From positions 1-41,977 of the forward strand of contig NZ_QJRI01000154.1 in NCBI RefSeq assembly GCF_003254565.1: a stretch of 41,977 nucleotides of DNA, written 5' to 3'. Below, piece after piece: positions 14,435 through 23,673 of this stretch. Numbering within the stretch: the first letter of the stretch is position 1; each line of letters begins with the position of its first letter. Under the pieces are notes generated by a model that made no database searches, had not been told where the DNA came from, and saw only the letters and a list, made by a program, of their open reading frames with translations. This stretch comes from Flavobacterium nitrogenifigens. GTDB lineage: Bacteria > Bacteroidota > Bacteroidia > Flavobacteriales > Flavobacteriaceae. Made by a program: the position numbers and the translations under genes.

Positions 14435-17400
14435 TTACATATTCCTTCTATACTGCCCACCAACTTCAAACAACGCCGAAGTAATCTGACCCAAAGAACA
14501 AACCTTTGTCGCTTCCATTAAATGATCGAATAAGTTTTCGTTTTTAATAGCGGCTTGCTGTAACGTATTTAGATGCTCGTTTACTTTTGCTTCGTGGAAA
14601 TTGTGCAAGTTATCCAGCATCGTAATCTGGTATTGTTTTTCTTCTTCGGTTGCACGAATAACCTCAGCTGGAATTACCGTTGGCGAACCTTTTGAACTCA
14701 AGAACGTGTTTACACCCACGATTGGGAAATCTCCGTTGTGTTTTAAAGTTTCATAATACAAACTTTCTTCCTGAATTTTAGATCTTTGGTACATCGTTTC
14801 CATTGCGCCAAGAACTCCGCCACGTTCTGTAATTCTATCGAATTCTTGAAGAACTGCAGCTTCAACTAAATCAGTTAATTCTTCGATGATGAACGAACCT
14901 TGAATTGGGTTTTCGTTTTTCGCTAAACCTAACTCTTTATTAATAATCAACTGAATCGCCATTGCACGACGAACAGATTCTTCTGTTGGCGTTGTAATCG
15001 CTTCGTCATAAGCGTTTGTGTGCAATGAATTACAGTTATCATAAATCGCGTATAAAGCCTGTAAAGTCGTTCTAATATCATTGAAATCAATTTCCTGCGC
15101 GTGTAACGAACGTCCAGAAGTTTGAATGTGATATTTCAGCATTTGTGCTCTCTCGTTGGCTCCGTATTTGTTTTTCATGGCTTTTGCCCAAATTTTACGC
15201 GCCACACGACCAATTACTGAATATTCTGGATCTACTCCGTTGGAGAAGAAGAAAGATAAGTTTGGTCCAAAATCGTTGATGTTCATGCCGCGGCTCAAAT
15301 AGTATTCCACGTAAGTGAAACCATTTGAAAGCGTAAAGGCCAATTGCGTAATTGGGTTCGCTCCCGCCTCGGCAATATGATATCCTGAAATCGAAACTGA
15401 ATAGAAATTACGAACGTTTTTAGTGATAAAATATTCCTGAACGTCGCCCATTAAGCGCAGTGCAAATTCGGTGGAGAAAATACAAGTGTTTTGCGCCTGA
15501 TCTTCTTTTAAAATATCGGCCTGAACCGTTCCACGAACTTGAGCTAACGTTTTTACTTTTATTTCGTTATAAACCTCCAAAGGCAAAACCTGATCTCCCG
15601 TAACACCCAAAAGCATCAATCCTAAACCATTGTTTCCGGCAGGAAGTTCGCCTTGGTATTTCGGTCTTTCGATTCCTTTATCTTTATAAAGTTTGTTGAT
15701 TTTTGCCTCAACTTCTTTTTCTAAATCATTTGCTTTGATATAAATCTCGCATTGCTGATCGATTGCGGCATTCATAAAGAAACCTAACAGCATTGGCGCA
15801 GGTCCATTAATGGTCATACTTACCGAAGTCAAAGCATGAACCAAATCGAAACCTGAATATAGTTTTTTTGCATCGTCAAGGCAGCAGATTGAAACTCCTG
15901 CATTTCCAATTTTACCGTAAATATCCGGACGCAAATCTGGATCGTTTCCGTATAAAGTTACGCTGTCAAAAGCTGTCGAAAGACGTTTTGCAGGCATTCC
16001 CGCGCTCACATAATGAAAACGTTTATTGGTTCGTTCTGGTCCGCCCTCGCCCGCAAACATTCTTGAAGGATCTTCGCCTTCACGTTTAAACGGATATAGT
16101 CCCGAAGCAAACGGAAATTCTCCAGGAACATTTTCCTGTAAATTCCAACGCAAGATATCGCCCCAGCCTTCATATTTAGGCAAAGCAATTTTCGGAATCT
16201 GTAAATGTGATAAACTCTCAGAATGCGTTGCAATCTTGATTTCTTTATCACGGACTTTAAACGAGTAAACCGGATTTTTGTATTTCGCTACTTTTTCATC
16301 CCAATTCAGAATAATTTCCCAATTGTACGGATCTAAGTCCATTTTTACTTTATCGAATTGATTTAGTAAAAGATTTAAAAAGATTCTGTTTTCGTCGTGT
16401 TCTGCAATTCCGCTTGGTAAAACAGTCGAATCGTCAATTCCTGCTTTTGTAATCTGAGGAACTTTACCAGAAACCGATTCAATGGTTTTGAAAATTCCGT
16501 ATAATTTCTGAGCTACTTTTTGCTGCGAAAGTGCAATTTCGTCATAAGATCTATTATTCTCTGCAATTTCCGATAAATAACGCGTTCTTCCAGGAGGAAT
16601 CACGAAGATTTTCTCGCTCATTTCTTTTGTGATGGTAAAAGTCGATTTCAAATCTGAAGCCGTTTTTTCAACCACTTTATCCATAATTGCCTTGTAAAGC
16701 GTGTTCATTCCAGGATCGTTAAACTGCGATGCAATCGTTCCGAAAACTGGCATTTCGTCTGGGCTTTTATCCCAAAGATTATGGTTTCTTTGATATTGTT
16801 TTTTTACATCGCGCAAAGCATCAAGCGCACCACGTTTATCAAATTTGTTTAAAGCCACTAAATCGGCAAAATCAAGCATATCGATTTTTTCCAATTGTGT
16901 TGCCGCTCCAAACTCTGGTGTCATTACATATAAAGAAACATCTGAATGATCCATAATTTCAGTATCAGACTGACCAATTCCTGAAGTTTCCAGAATAATC
17001 AAATCGTATTTTGCCGCTTTTAGAACCTGAATCGCTTCGGCTACATATTTAGACAAAGCCAAATTTGACTGACGTGTCGCCAGCGAACGCATATAAACAC
17101 GAGGATTATTGATGGCATTCATACGGATTCTGTCTCCTAAAAGTGCTCCTCCTGTTTTTCTCTTAGAAGGATCGACAGAAATCAATCCGATTGTTTTTTC
17201 TGGGAAATCGATTAAAAATCGGCGAACCAATTCGTCCACCAAAGAAGATTTTCCTGCTCCTCCTGTTCCTGTGATTCCTAAAACTGGAATTTTAGAAGTC
17301 GCATTATTTTCATGAATTTTATCAAAAACAGGTTTTGCAATTTCTGGAAAGTTTTCTGCTGCCGAAATCAAACGCGCAATTGCTGTTGGAACTTTGTTTT

Positions 17401-17875
17401 CGATATGATCTACTTCACCGTTTAATTTATCCCCGATAGGAAAATCAGCACGCTGAACCAAGTCATTAATCATTCCTTGCAAACCTAGAGAACGTCCATC
17501 GTCTGGAGAATAAATTCTAGTAATTCCATATTCATGTAATTCTGAAATTTCGCTTGGAAGAATCACTCCGCCTCCGCCGCCAAAAATCTTAATATGCCCA
17601 GCTCCTTTTTCGCGAAGCAAATCATACATATATTTAAAGTATTCGTTGTGTCCGCCTTGGTAAGAAGTCATTGCAATTGCATTGGCATCTTCTTGAATAG
17701 CGGTATTTACCACTTCTTCTACGCTTCTGTCATGTCCAAGGTGAATTACCTCAACACCTGTAGACTGGATAATGCGTCGCATAATATTTATGGCTGCATC
17801 ATGTCCGTCAAAAAGCGAAGCAGCAGTAACAATTCTTACTTTATTTTTAGGAATATATGGTATTTGTTGTTCCAT
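14435..17875 (-). CDS. icmF: fused isobutyryl-CoA mutase IcmF (B12-dependent)
   Basis: The 1146-residue product has the IcmF order of domains. Residues about 10-150 are the B12-binding domain ([12 protein letters not shown] with the cobalt-ligand His, [13 protein letters not shown]). Residues about 200-400 are a MeaB-like G-protein chaperone ([18 protein letters not shown]-loop, [24 protein letters not shown]). Residues about 560-1146 are the mutase barrel ([54 protein letters not shown]). It interconverts isobutyryl-CoA and butyryl-CoA (some also pivalyl/isovaleryl-CoA) with adenosylcobalamin; the fused GTPase loads and protects the cofactor. Phe in RFHYVS at the substrate pocket fits IcmF rather than methylmalonyl-CoA mutase. 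It is transcribed alone. Confidence 0.9.
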   Translation of the reverse strand: MEQQIPYIPKNKVRIVTAASLFDGHDAAINIMRRIIQSTGVEVIHLGHDRSVEEVVNTAIQEDANAIAMTSYQGGHNEYFKYMYDLLREKGAGHIKIFGGGGGVILPSEISELHEYGITRIYSPDDGRSLGLQGMINDLVQRADFPIGDKLNGEVDHIENKVPTAIARLISAAENFPEIAKPVFDKIHENNATSKIPVLGITGTGGAGKSSLVDELVRRFLIDFPEKTIGLISVDPSKRKTGGALLGDRIRMNAINNPRVYMRSLATRQSNLALSKYVAEAIQVLKAAKYDLIILETSGIGQSDTEIMDHSDVSLYVMTPEFGAATQLEKIDMLDFADLVALNKFDKRGALDALRDVKKQYQRNHNLWDKSPDEMPVFGTIASQFNDPGMNTLYKAIMDKVVEKTASDLKSTFTITKEMSEKIFVIPPGRTRYLSEIAENNRSYDEIALSQQKVAQKLYGIFKTIESVSGKVPQITKAGIDDSTVLPSGIAEHDENRIFLNLLLNQFDKVKMDLDPYNWEIILNWDEKVAKYKNPVYSFKVRDKEIKIATHSESLSHLQIPKIALPKYEGWGDILRWNLQENVPGEFPFASGLYPFKREGEDPSRMFAGEGGPERTNKRFHYVSAGMPAKRLSTAFDSVTLYGNDPDLRPDIYGKIGNAGVSICCLDDAKKLYSGFDLVHALTSVSMTINGPAPMLLGFFMNAAIDQQCEIYIKANDLEKEVEAKINKLYKDKGIERPKYQGELPAGNNGLGLMLLGVTGDQVLPLEVYNEIKVKTLAQVRGTVQADILKEDQAQNTCIFSTEFALRLMGDVQEYFITKNVRNFYSVSISGYHIAEAGANPITQLAFTLSNGFTYVEYYLSRGMNINDFGPNLSFFFSNGVDPEYSVIGRVARKIWAKAMKNKYGANERAQMLKYHIQTSGRSLHAQEIDFNDIRTTLQALYAIYDNCNSLHTNAYDEAITTPTEESVRRAMAIQLIINKELGLAKNENPIQGSFIIEELTDLVEAAVLQEFDRITERGGVLGAMETMYQRSKIQEESLYYETLKHNGDFPIVGVNTFLSSKGSPTVIPAEVIRATEEEKQYQITMLDNLHNFHEAKVNEHLNTLQQAAIKNENLFDHLMEATKVCSLGQITSALFEVGGQYRRNM

Positions 17876-17923
17876 TTTATGAATATGATAATTTTAAGCG
17901 ACCAATGTACAAATTATTTTAAT

Positions 17924-17939
17924 ATTTGATCAGTCAAAT
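17924..17939. promoter_or_regulatory. palindrome ATTTGA-tcag-TCAAAT upstream of icmF
   Basis: Two 6-base arms with a 4-base spacer about 50 bases upstream of the icmF ATG. It overlaps a TTG that would be a -33 element on the minus strand (TTTGAC), so it might be a repressor site, for example of a TetR-type regulator of acyl-CoA metabolism. It is short and AT-rich, so chance is possible. Confidence 0.35.
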
Positions 17940-18092
17940 AACATTATGTTAATAAATAAGAAAATATTTTTTCTTCAATATAAAGGTAACAATTCTTAAC
18001 GCATGTTGATATAAGTTAAAGAAAGCTTAAAGACATGGCAATTTCGCAACATTTAAATAAAATCAGAAAACATGTTTCGAGCTCTTCAGTAG

Positions 18093-18100
18093 TAATTTAG
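18093..18100 (+). promoter_or_regulatory. -7 box TAATTTAG of the L,D-transpeptidase gene
   Basis: TAATTTAG differs from TAnnTTTG at one base and is the same variant used by secreted paralogs 2 and 3, including the GCA that follows. It would give a 60-70 base leader. Confidence 0.45.
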
Positions 18101-18170
18101 CAGTGTAGAAAAACCCCAAATTTTTACCTAAAAACTTACACAGAAAAGTAATAACGTAAAAATTAAAAAA

Positions 18171-19745
18171 ATGAAAACATTATATTCATTCACCGTAATT
18201 TTAAGTTTGAGTTTTTTTCTATTTTCTTTTAACAGAATTGAAAACAACAATTTTAAATATAAAAAAGCTTCAAATCATTCAACCGTTTACCGCAGTCAAA
18301 ATGATGTAAACGAAATTTCGAACGGATTCTTTAAAAGGTATTCTGATTTAAAAAAATATAAATCGGATATCATGTCGTTGTACAAAACCAGAACACTAGG
18401 AACTATTTGGTTTGACGAAGATGAAATCAATGAGTTTGGTTCTGTTTTGTATGAAAAAGCAAAAAAAACAAATGATTTAATTATTCCTTATCAAAAAGAA
18501 ATAGATCAATTGTTTAGTGCTTCATCAGATAAAAGCACACTTTCTCAAACCGATGCAGATATGCTTTTGAGTTCATTATATATAGTCTACACTAAAAAAA
18601 GTAATGCCGACAAGAAAAAATTGGCTTATAATGATATGCTGAAAGATTTCTTAAACTACAGCACATTGGAAGAGCAAGAAACAACAGCAATTGCAACAAA
18701 TGAAAAAGTTGAATTTGACCAATATTACAAACTGCAAGATGCTCTTAAAAAATACAAAAGATTAGAAAAATCTAGCAAATACAGACCTATTGTTCCAGAA
18801 GAATCTCCATATAAAGAGTTACGTCCAGATGCAGTTTCAAGCACTATTGCACAAGTTAGAACTCGTTTGTATTTATTAGGAGATCTAAAAACCGATTCTA
18901 AAAGCAATGTTTATGATCGTGAATTAATGGATGCTGTAATGAAATACAAAGTCCGCAACGGATTTAAACCGAATTATATTTTGGCTGAAGAGCACATTAA
19001 CGAAATGAATATTCCGCTTGAAGATAAGCTTACAACTTTAAAACTTAACATGGAAAGATGCCGTGAGATTTCGGCCAAAATTGCTGCCAGCGATGAGTAT
19101 GTTTTGGTTAACGTTCCTTCTTACGAATTGATTTATGTAAAAAACGGAAAAGTAGTTTTGACTTCCCCTGTATTTGTCGGGGCACCTTTGACTAAAACTA
19201 CCATTTTTAATGGAGAAATTGATCGAATTGTTTTTAGCCCCTATTGGACAGTCCCGCAAAGTATTGTACAAAATGAATTAAGATCTAAAATGGCTGAAGA
19301 TCCAAATTATCTTGAAGAAAAAAATATGGAAATGGTTAACGGTCAAGTAAGACAGAAACCAGGACCAGATAACTCTTTAGGATTGGTAAAATTCGTGTTT
19401 CCAAATCCTGATGATATATATATGCACGATACGCCATCTAAAACTTTGTTCGATTTTGAAAAAAGAACTTTCAGCCACGGATGTATTAATGTAAAAATGG
19501 CTAAAGAACTTGCTGTTGCCATGCTGAAAGATTATCCAGAATGGACTCAGGCAAAAATCGATAAAGCTATGGACGGTAAAGTAGAGAACAGTTTTAAACT
19601 GACAAAAAAAGTACCCATTTTCATTACATATTTTACTTCATTGGTAAATGAAAAAGGAGAAGTTGGTTTCTTTCAAGATGTTTACGAAAAAGATGCCAAT
19701 CCAGGCGGAGAAACGCTTCCCGGCACTGCAATTGTAAATCAATAA
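18171..19745 (+). CDS. L,D-transpeptidase, YcbB-like
   Basis: The 524-residue product has an N-terminal signal/anchor segment (VILSLSFFLFSF), a helical scaffold, a peptidoglycan-binding-like region near residues 220-270 (QVRTRLYLLGDLKTDS, MDAVMKYKVRNGFKP) and a YkuD catalytic domain (LVNVPSYELIYVKNGKV, SPYWTVPQSIV). The active site reads IYMHDTPSKTLFDFEKRTFS followed by HGCINV with Cys438 as nucleophile. The enzyme makes 3-3 cross-links in peptidoglycan or attaches proteins to it, in the periplasm. The Arg that normally follows the catalytic C-[IV] (SHGCIR) is Asn here. Its C-terminal 30 residues have a decayed duplicate at 21865-21960. Confidence 0.9.
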   Translation: MKTLYSFTVILSLSFFLFSFNRIENNNFKYKKASNHSTVYRSQNDVNEISNGFFKRYSDLKKYKSDIMSLYKTRTLGTIWFDEDEINEFGSVLYEKAKKTNDLIIPYQKEIDQLFSASSDKSTLSQTDADMLLSSLYIVYTKKSNADKKKLAYNDMLKDFLNYSTLEEQETTAIATNEKVEFDQYYKLQDALKKYKRLEKSSKYRPIVPEESPYKELRPDAVSSTIAQVRTRLYLLGDLKTDSKSNVYDRELMDAVMKYKVRNGFKPNYILAEEHINEMNIPLEDKLTTLKLNMERCREISAKIAASDEYVLVNVPSYELIYVKNGKVVLTSPVFVGAPLTKTTIFNGEIDRIVFSPYWTVPQSIVQNELRSKMAEDPNYLEEKNMEMVNGQVRQKPGPDNSLGLVKFVFPNPDDIYMHDTPSKTLFDFEKRTFSHGCINVKMAKELAVAMLKDYPEWTQAKIDKAMDGKVENSFKLTKKVPIFITYFTSLVNEKGEVGFFQDVYEKDANPGGETLPGTAIVNQ

Positions 19746-19762
19746 TTTACGCCAATAATTTT

Positions 19763-19808
19763 AAGAGAGGATTTATCAAATTTGTTTTGATAAATCCTCT
19801 CTTTTATT
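19763..19808 (+). terminator. strong terminator after the L,D-transpeptidase gene
   Basis: AGAGAGGATTTATCAAA pairs perfectly with TTTGATAAATCCTCTCT (17 bp) across a 5-base loop, then TTTTATTA. Confidence 0.9.
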
Positions 19809-19933
19809 AATCAACAAAAAAAGTCGTAAAGTGTTATTTTCAAATCTTTTAAGGGTAATAACATTTTTAGATCTTGCTTTATTTTGCAGTACAATTCAGC
19901 CCCATTTTTGTAAATGTTTAAAACTAAACTATT

Positions 19934-20281
19934 ATGAAAACGAATAATACAGAAGGTCTTACCATGTTTGAAATAAACGTTTTAATTCAACAAGGAGGAA
20001 AGTTTATAATATTTCCTTTCATTATTTCTAAAATGGTGAAAAAGATTAAGAAATCTAATATTTATTTTATACGCCCAAATGAAGGCACATTCAAATATGC
20101 CTTAAAACACTTTTTTCTGAATGTTTCCCTAAGCTGGCGTATTTTCCCTTTTGCCCCAATTTATATCGCTAAATCATTATTTTATCTAATGAAAGGCGGG
20201 AAAGATTATACTGATACTATATTAAAAGATTTAGACACCAATAGACCTATTTATACGCCACACTTAGAACTATCGTATTGA
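19934..20281 (+). CDS. small conserved Bacteroidota protein, paralog A1
   Basis: The 115-residue product is a paralog of the one at 22163. Both share EGLTMFEINVLIQQGGKF, a segment IYFIRPNEGTFKYALKHF, a hydrophobic WRIFPFAPIYIAKSLFYL and GGKD. I recall a family of uncharacterised Bacteroidota proteins with the pattern E-I-x-x-x-G-G-K-F-V ... IYF-I-P ... G-W-W-G-x-P-W-G-P-I-Y ... GGKD; the WR-FPFAPIY motif here looks like a variant. There is one likely membrane-associated hydrophobic stretch. It lies downstream of the L,D-transpeptidase gene and ends in its own terminator. Function unknown. Confidence 0.75.
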   Translation: MKTNNTEGLTMFEINVLIQQGGKFIIFPFIISKMVKKIKKSNIYFIRPNEGTFKYALKHFFLNVSLSWRIFPFAPIYIAKSLFYLMKGGKDYTDTILKDLDTNRPIYTPHLELSY

Positions 20282-20303
20282 TATAGTTTCAAAATCTTTT
20301 CCT

Positions 20304-20342
20304 AAAAATCATCTTATAAGTTTTGTAAGGTGATTTTTTTGT
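20304..20342 (+). terminator. terminator after A1
   Basis: AAATCATCTTA pairs with TAAGGTGATTT (one G-T pair) and is followed by T's. A related hairpin lies after the SGNH gene (21324) and after A2 (22609). Confidence 0.75.
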
Positions 20343-20432
20343 CTTAATCTATTATTTTAAAAGCCTTTTGAGACTGATAGGATTATACGTTAAAGAGAGA
20401 TTTGCAAATCTTTTTTTAATAGAAAATCAACA

Positions 20433-21302
20433 ATGAAAAAACATATTTTGTTTCTTAGTGTTATTGTTTCAACACTTATTACTTCCTGCCATAATTCGGC
20501 ATCAGAAAATCTAATGACTTCTGATGGAATCAGGAAACCAAAACCGCCAAAAGCCATTGGACCACCACGTATATTATTTATAGGAAATAGTCACACAGAA
20601 TATTATGTAAGTGCTCCTACTTTATTTCAGGAATTATGTAATGCGAATAATCAAAATGTAAATATTCAGCAGTTAGTAACAATGGGAGTTCCCCTCGACA
20701 AGGTCTATTTTACTAATAAAACAGAGGCTAACCAAAATTTTTCTAATATAGATAAGGATGGAAATTATTATGATTATGTTATTATTCAGGAATCGACACC
20801 AATTGCACTAACAAATCTTTCTAAATACAGAGACAATTTGAAATTATTTGCGCAAAAAATACATAAAAACAGTCCAGATGCAGCAATATATGTCTATCAA
20901 AACATGTCTCCCTTATCTTATATAAATTCGGAATACTATAATTATTATAAGGAATTACGAAAAAATACCATTTTGGCAGCTGCATTTATTAAAAATGCAG
21001 GTTTGTTAAGAGTTGGCGATGCTGTTAAAGATGCATATGAAGGTAAAAATGGTTATAAATACTTAACAAACAACAAAGATAATCTTCGTGATGGCAAAAG
21101 CACCTTGCATTTTATAAATGATGGCGGATTTTTGCAAGCTGTTTTATTATACGCCACAATCTTCGATAAAAAACCAATTATTCCCAAAAAACTAATTTTA
21201 AGTACAGGAACTGGAGACAATGATTGTATGAGAAAACAAGAAGTTTCAAAAACTGTAACTGATCCCGTAGCACTAGAAGAAATTGCTTTTAGCAATCGAT
21301 AA
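20433..21302 (+). CDS. SGNH/GDSL hydrolase-like lipoprotein (DUF4886-like)
   Basis: The 289-residue product starts with a lipoprotein signal (LSVIVSTLITSC, lipobox Cys20). The mature part begins a flavodoxin-like fold with ILFIGNSHTEYY, the block I Ser of SGNH hydrolases in the GNSHT form of DUF4886. It continues with YDYVIIQESTP and ends with D-x4-LHFINDGGFLQAVLLYATIF, where the His and preceding Asp complete the triad. It should be an esterase acting on carbohydrate esters or similar at the cell envelope; the substrate is unknown. It lies between A1 and the Coa1-like gene but has no counterpart in the second copy of the duplicated block, so it was inserted in one copy or lost from the other. 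Confidence 0.8.
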   Translation: MKKHILFLSVIVSTLITSCHNSASENLMTSDGIRKPKPPKAIGPPRILFIGNSHTEYYVSAPTLFQELCNANNQNVNIQQLVTMGVPLDKVYFTNKTEANQNFSNIDKDGNYYDYVIIQESTPIALTNLSKYRDNLKLFAQKIHKNSPDAAIYVYQNMSPLSYINSEYYNYYKELRKNTILAAAFIKNAGLLRVGDAVKDAYEGKNGYKYLTNNKDNLRDGKSTLHFINDGGFLQAVLLYATIFDKKPIIPKKLILSTGTGDNDCMRKQEVSKTVTDPVALEEIAFSNR

Positions 21303-21323
21303 AACTCAAATAATTTCAAAACT

Positions 21324-21360
21324 AAAATCACCTTATTGAATTTTATAAGGTGATTTTTTA
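21324..21360 (+). terminator. terminator after the SGNH gene
   Basis: AAAATCACCTTAT pairs perfectly with ATAAGGTGATTTT across an 8-base loop, then TTT. Confidence 0.85.
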
Positions 21361-21439
21361 TTTAATATAAAACACTGAAAATCAATGAAATTTATTCTTA
21401 TTTTAGCTTTATCTTTTTAACCTAAAAATTAATTAATCT

Positions 21440-21862
21440 ATGGAAGATTCTAATGAGCTAATACCAAAACAAAGCTGGTTAAACCGAAACTGGAAATGGC
21501 TTATTCCCAGCGGATGCCTAACTCTTATCATATTAGCAGCTTTATTTATTGGAGGAATTTTCTATGAAGTAACTTCGGTTCTTAAAGATTCTGAAGCCTA
21601 TAAAGAATCTATGTTAGCTGTAGAAAATAATAAACTCGTAGTTGAAAAACTCGGTTCTCCTGTCGAAACAGACGGAATGGTTTCTGGAACTGTCACTTCA
21701 CATAATGATGTACGAACCTGTGATGTACAGGTGCCGTTGAAAGGTCCGAAAGGCAAAGCAACTTTATTTGTTGTTGGCGAAAAAAGAGGGAAATGGAAAT
21801 ATCGTGAAATGTCTGTTTATATTGAAAACACAAATGAAAAAATAGATTTATTGCAGAAATAA
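21440..21862 (+). CDS. Coa1/Tim21-like single-pass membrane protein, B1
   Basis: The 140-residue product has a short cytoplasmic N-terminus, one membrane segment (WLIPSGCLTLIILAALFIGG) and an external domain typical of the cytochrome oxidase assembly protein 1 (Coa1) family: VENNKLVVEKLGSPVETDGM, TCDVQVPLKGPKGKATLFVV, GEKRGKWKYREMSVYIEN. Bacterial members are of unknown role. The end of the gene abuts the L,D-transpeptidase remnant. A decayed copy of its 3' half is at 22800-22935. Confidence 0.75.
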   Translation: MEDSNELIPKQSWLNRNWKWLIPSGCLTLIILAALFIGGIFYEVTSVLKDSEAYKESMLAVENNKLVVEKLGSPVETDGMVSGTVTSHNDVRTCDVQVPLKGPKGKATLFVVGEKRGKWKYREMSVYIENTNEKIDLLQK

Positions 21863-21864
21863 AA

Positions 21865-21960
21865 AAACATCAATTTTATATTACTTATTTTACTTCCTTA
21901 GTAAATGAAAACGGTGAAAATAGTTTCTTCTTTCAGCATGTTTATGGAAAGTACGCCGAT
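21865..21960 (+). pseudogene. remnant of an L,D-transpeptidase C-terminus
   Basis: In the frame starting at 21874 the DNA reads FYITYFTSLVNENGENSFFF then QHVYGKYAD. The C-terminus of the L,D-transpeptidase at 19615-19697 reads IFITYFTSLVNEKGEVGFFQ then DVYEKDA. Nucleotide identity is also high (TATTTTACTTC, GTAAATGAAAA). The rest of the gene, including the catalytic domain, is missing. It begins three bases after the stop codon of B1, marking a duplication junction. Confidence 0.8.
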
Positions 21961-22014
21961 TTAATTAATACTGAAAAATTTGTTACTGCAAATTATTTTT
22001 ATAAAAATAAAACT

Positions 22015-22054
22015 AAAATCGAAAACTCGTTCAACCGGGTTTTCGATTTTTTTT
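22015..22054 (+). terminator. terminator before A2
   Basis: AAAATCGAAAAC pairs with GTTTTCGATTTT across TCGTTCAACCGG, then TTTT. It terminates whatever crosses B1 and the transpeptidase remnant. Confidence 0.85.
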
Positions 22055-22162
22055 ATTCTCAAAAAAAAACCTTAAATTATTGCTTTTTAGATTTTTACGT
22101 ACAAAATAATTTTCAAATCCTTCCGAACTTTGCTTCATATTAATACCACTAATTTTAACATC

Positions 22163-22498
22163 ATGAAAACAGAGAATATTGAAGGATTAACTCTTTTTGA
22201 AATTAATCTATTGATACAACAAGGCGGAAAATTTGTAATGTTTCCAAATATCATGTCTAAACTTAAAAGTATTTACTTTGTTCGTCCTGAAGAGAAAACA
22301 TTCAAATATGCCTTAAAACATTTCTTGAAAAATTTATCGTATGGATGGCGAAACTTTCCTTTAAGACCATTTTATATTTCAAAATCTTTATTTTATCTGG
22401 CAATTGGAGGTAAAGATTGCCCACCTAACATTTTGGCCGACCTAAATCAAATTAACCCAATATACAATCCAAATTTATATTGCCTACAATACGTTTAA
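22163..22498 (+). CDS. small conserved Bacteroidota protein, paralog A2
   Basis: The 111-residue product starts with MKTENIEGLTLFEINLLIQQ and GGKFVMFP and aligns over its whole length with A1 at 19934 (IYFVRPEEKTFKYALKHF, GWRNFPLRPFYISKSLFYL, GGKD). The start at 22163 is fixed by this alignment. It lacks the charged KKIKKS stretch of A1. It sits between the transpeptidase remnant and the Coa1-like remnant, so it is the only surviving gene of the duplicated block. Function unknown. Confidence 0.75.
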   Translation: MKTENIEGLTLFEINLLIQQGGKFVMFPNIMSKLKSIYFVRPEEKTFKYALKHFLKNLSYGWRNFPLRPFYISKSLFYLAIGGKDCPPNILADLNQINPIYNPNLYCLQYV

Positions 22499-22608
22499 AG
22501 CCTTTTTTGTCCCAAACAAAAAATTATAATACTTTAAGGCAAAAGAGCAATTAAACACCTACAATTCGAACAAAAAAATTGCTCTTTGCTCTTGTCATAG
22601 CTTAATCT

Positions 22609-22647
22609 AAATCATCTTATATCTTTTTTATGAGATGATTTTTTTGT
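22609..22647 (+). terminator. terminator after A2
   Basis: AAATCATCT pairs with AGATGATTT, then T-run. A second, longer-loop hairpin precedes it at 22542-22588 (AAGAGCAATT with AATTGCTCTT). Confidence 0.75.
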
Positions 22648-22752
22648 TTGATGAATATCTTATATAAAACCACAAAAAGTTTCTGTTTGATTAGAAGAGT
22701 AATATCTTTGTGAACATTCTTAAAATCAAAAAATAACCTTCTTTTATTATGC

Positions 22753-22935
22753 ATGACAATCACGATCAATCTGAACAAAATTGATGTAGAAGAAACGCGA
22801 AATGAGGTGCAACTAAAAGACTCAAAAGGCAAAGCAACTTTGTTTGTTGACGGCGAAAAAAGAGGAAAATAGAAATACAGTGAAATATCTGTTTATAGTG
22901 AGAATACAAATGAAAAAATAGATTTATTGCAGTAA
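22753..22935 (+). pseudogene. remnant of a Coa1-like gene, B2
   Basis: From about 22800 the frame reads VQLKDSKGKATLFVDGEKRGK, then TAG at 22870-22872 where B1 has TGG (Trp), then KYSEISVYSENTNEKIDLLQ and a stop at 22933. B1 (21440) has VPLKGPKGKATLFVVGEKRG, KWKYREMSVYIENTNEKIDLLQK. The membrane segment and the first half of the domain are gone. The internal stop and the missing N-terminus make it a pseudogene. Confidence 0.85.
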
Positions 22936-22967
22936 TAAAAATCTATCTCCCAAACAAAAATTTTAAA

Positions 22968-23531
22968 ATGAAATCGTTTATCAGTCTTTTCTTTGTCCTT
23001 TTTCTGAGCATCTCTTCTTTTGCACAATCTGCCAAAAATTTACATGTTTACGCCAATCAAATTAAGCAGTTTTCAAAGCCTGCTAAAATATTACGCAATG
23101 ATATTAATGCGCAGGGAAATGGCTCTATTGAATTTACAAATGCTAAAAACCAGATACTGCGTTTTCGACTACAGCATAATAAACTCCAATTAGGATCTTG
23201 CAGGATTGCTTTTGAAATATATTATTATGAAAATAATACCTTGAGAAGAATTGAATCACTTGACAGCAGCGGAAATTTAATTGGATGCAGCTTAAGACTA
23301 AACGGAGAAGCTGTTACAGAATATAGTATTGAAAAACCTTCTTTGTATCTCAAAAAAAAGAAATTGATTGATGATGCCGAAGGAAATATTGATATGAAAG
23401 ATGATTCTGAAGAAAAAATCATTCGCGTTCAATATTTTGATGCGAATAATAAACCTATAATGCTGCTAAAACCTGTTTATATTTCCAGCAAAACCTATTG
23501 GCAGGATAATATTCGAATGGCTTGGCCATAA
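22968..23531 (+). CDS. hypothetical secreted protein
   Basis: The 187-residue product has a clear signal peptide (LFFVLFLSISSFAQS). The mature protein is beta-rich with two cysteines (GSCRIAF, GCSLRL) that may form a disulfide, followed by a charged lysine-rich stretch (LYLKKKKLIDDAEGN) and an aromatic end (YISSKTYWQDNIRMAWP). No family is recognised. It follows the Coa1 remnant by 32 bases and precedes the DUF4197 gene, which has its own promoter. Confidence 0.75.
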   Translation: MKSFISLFFVLFLSISSFAQSAKNLHVYANQIKQFSKPAKILRNDINAQGNGSIEFTNAKNQILRFRLQHNKLQLGSCRIAFEIYYYENNTLRRIESLDSSGNLIGCSLRLNGEAVTEYSIEKPSLYLKKKKLIDDAEGNIDMKDDSEEKIIRVQYFDANNKPIMLLKPVYISSKTYWQDNIRMAWP

Positions 23532-23533
23532 AT

Positions 23534-23577
23534 TAAGTTGCTAAGAAAATGAGATTCTAAGTTGCTAAGTTTTCTTA
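23534..23577. repeat. TTGCTAAG / ATTCTAAG low-complexity repeat
   Basis: AAGTTGCTAAGAAAATGAGA then TTCTAAGTTGCTAAG. Same family as at 36555, 36697, 38138, 38379 and 38456. Confidence 0.6.
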
Positions 23578-23644
23578 TGTTAAGTTTACAACAAAATGTT
23601 AGTTTGCTTAAAATAAAATTGTGGCGTTGTTTTTGAATAAGTAG

Positions 23645-23652
23645 TATTTTTG
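23645..23652 (+). promoter_or_regulatory. -7 box TATTTTTG of the DUF4197 gene
   Basis: TATTTTTG fits TAnnTTTG, with a TTG at 23619-23621, 23 bases upstream. The start would fall about 15-20 bases before the ATG. Confidence 0.55.
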
Positions 23653-23673
23653 AAACTTAAATAAAACCCCATA

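Noticed and set aside
14279..14521. 80-codon plus-strand frame
   Set aside because: Runs through palindromes, a terminator and the antisense of the icmF 3' end.
14435..17875. Ordinary methylmalonyl-CoA mutase annotation
   Set aside because: The fused B12-GTPase-mutase order and the Phe in RFHYVS fit IcmF and not MutA/MutB.
22753..22872. Real 39-residue protein at the Coa1 remnant
   Set aside because: It is the 5' side of the decayed B2 copy, ending at the Trp-to-stop change; homology with B1 continues past the stop.
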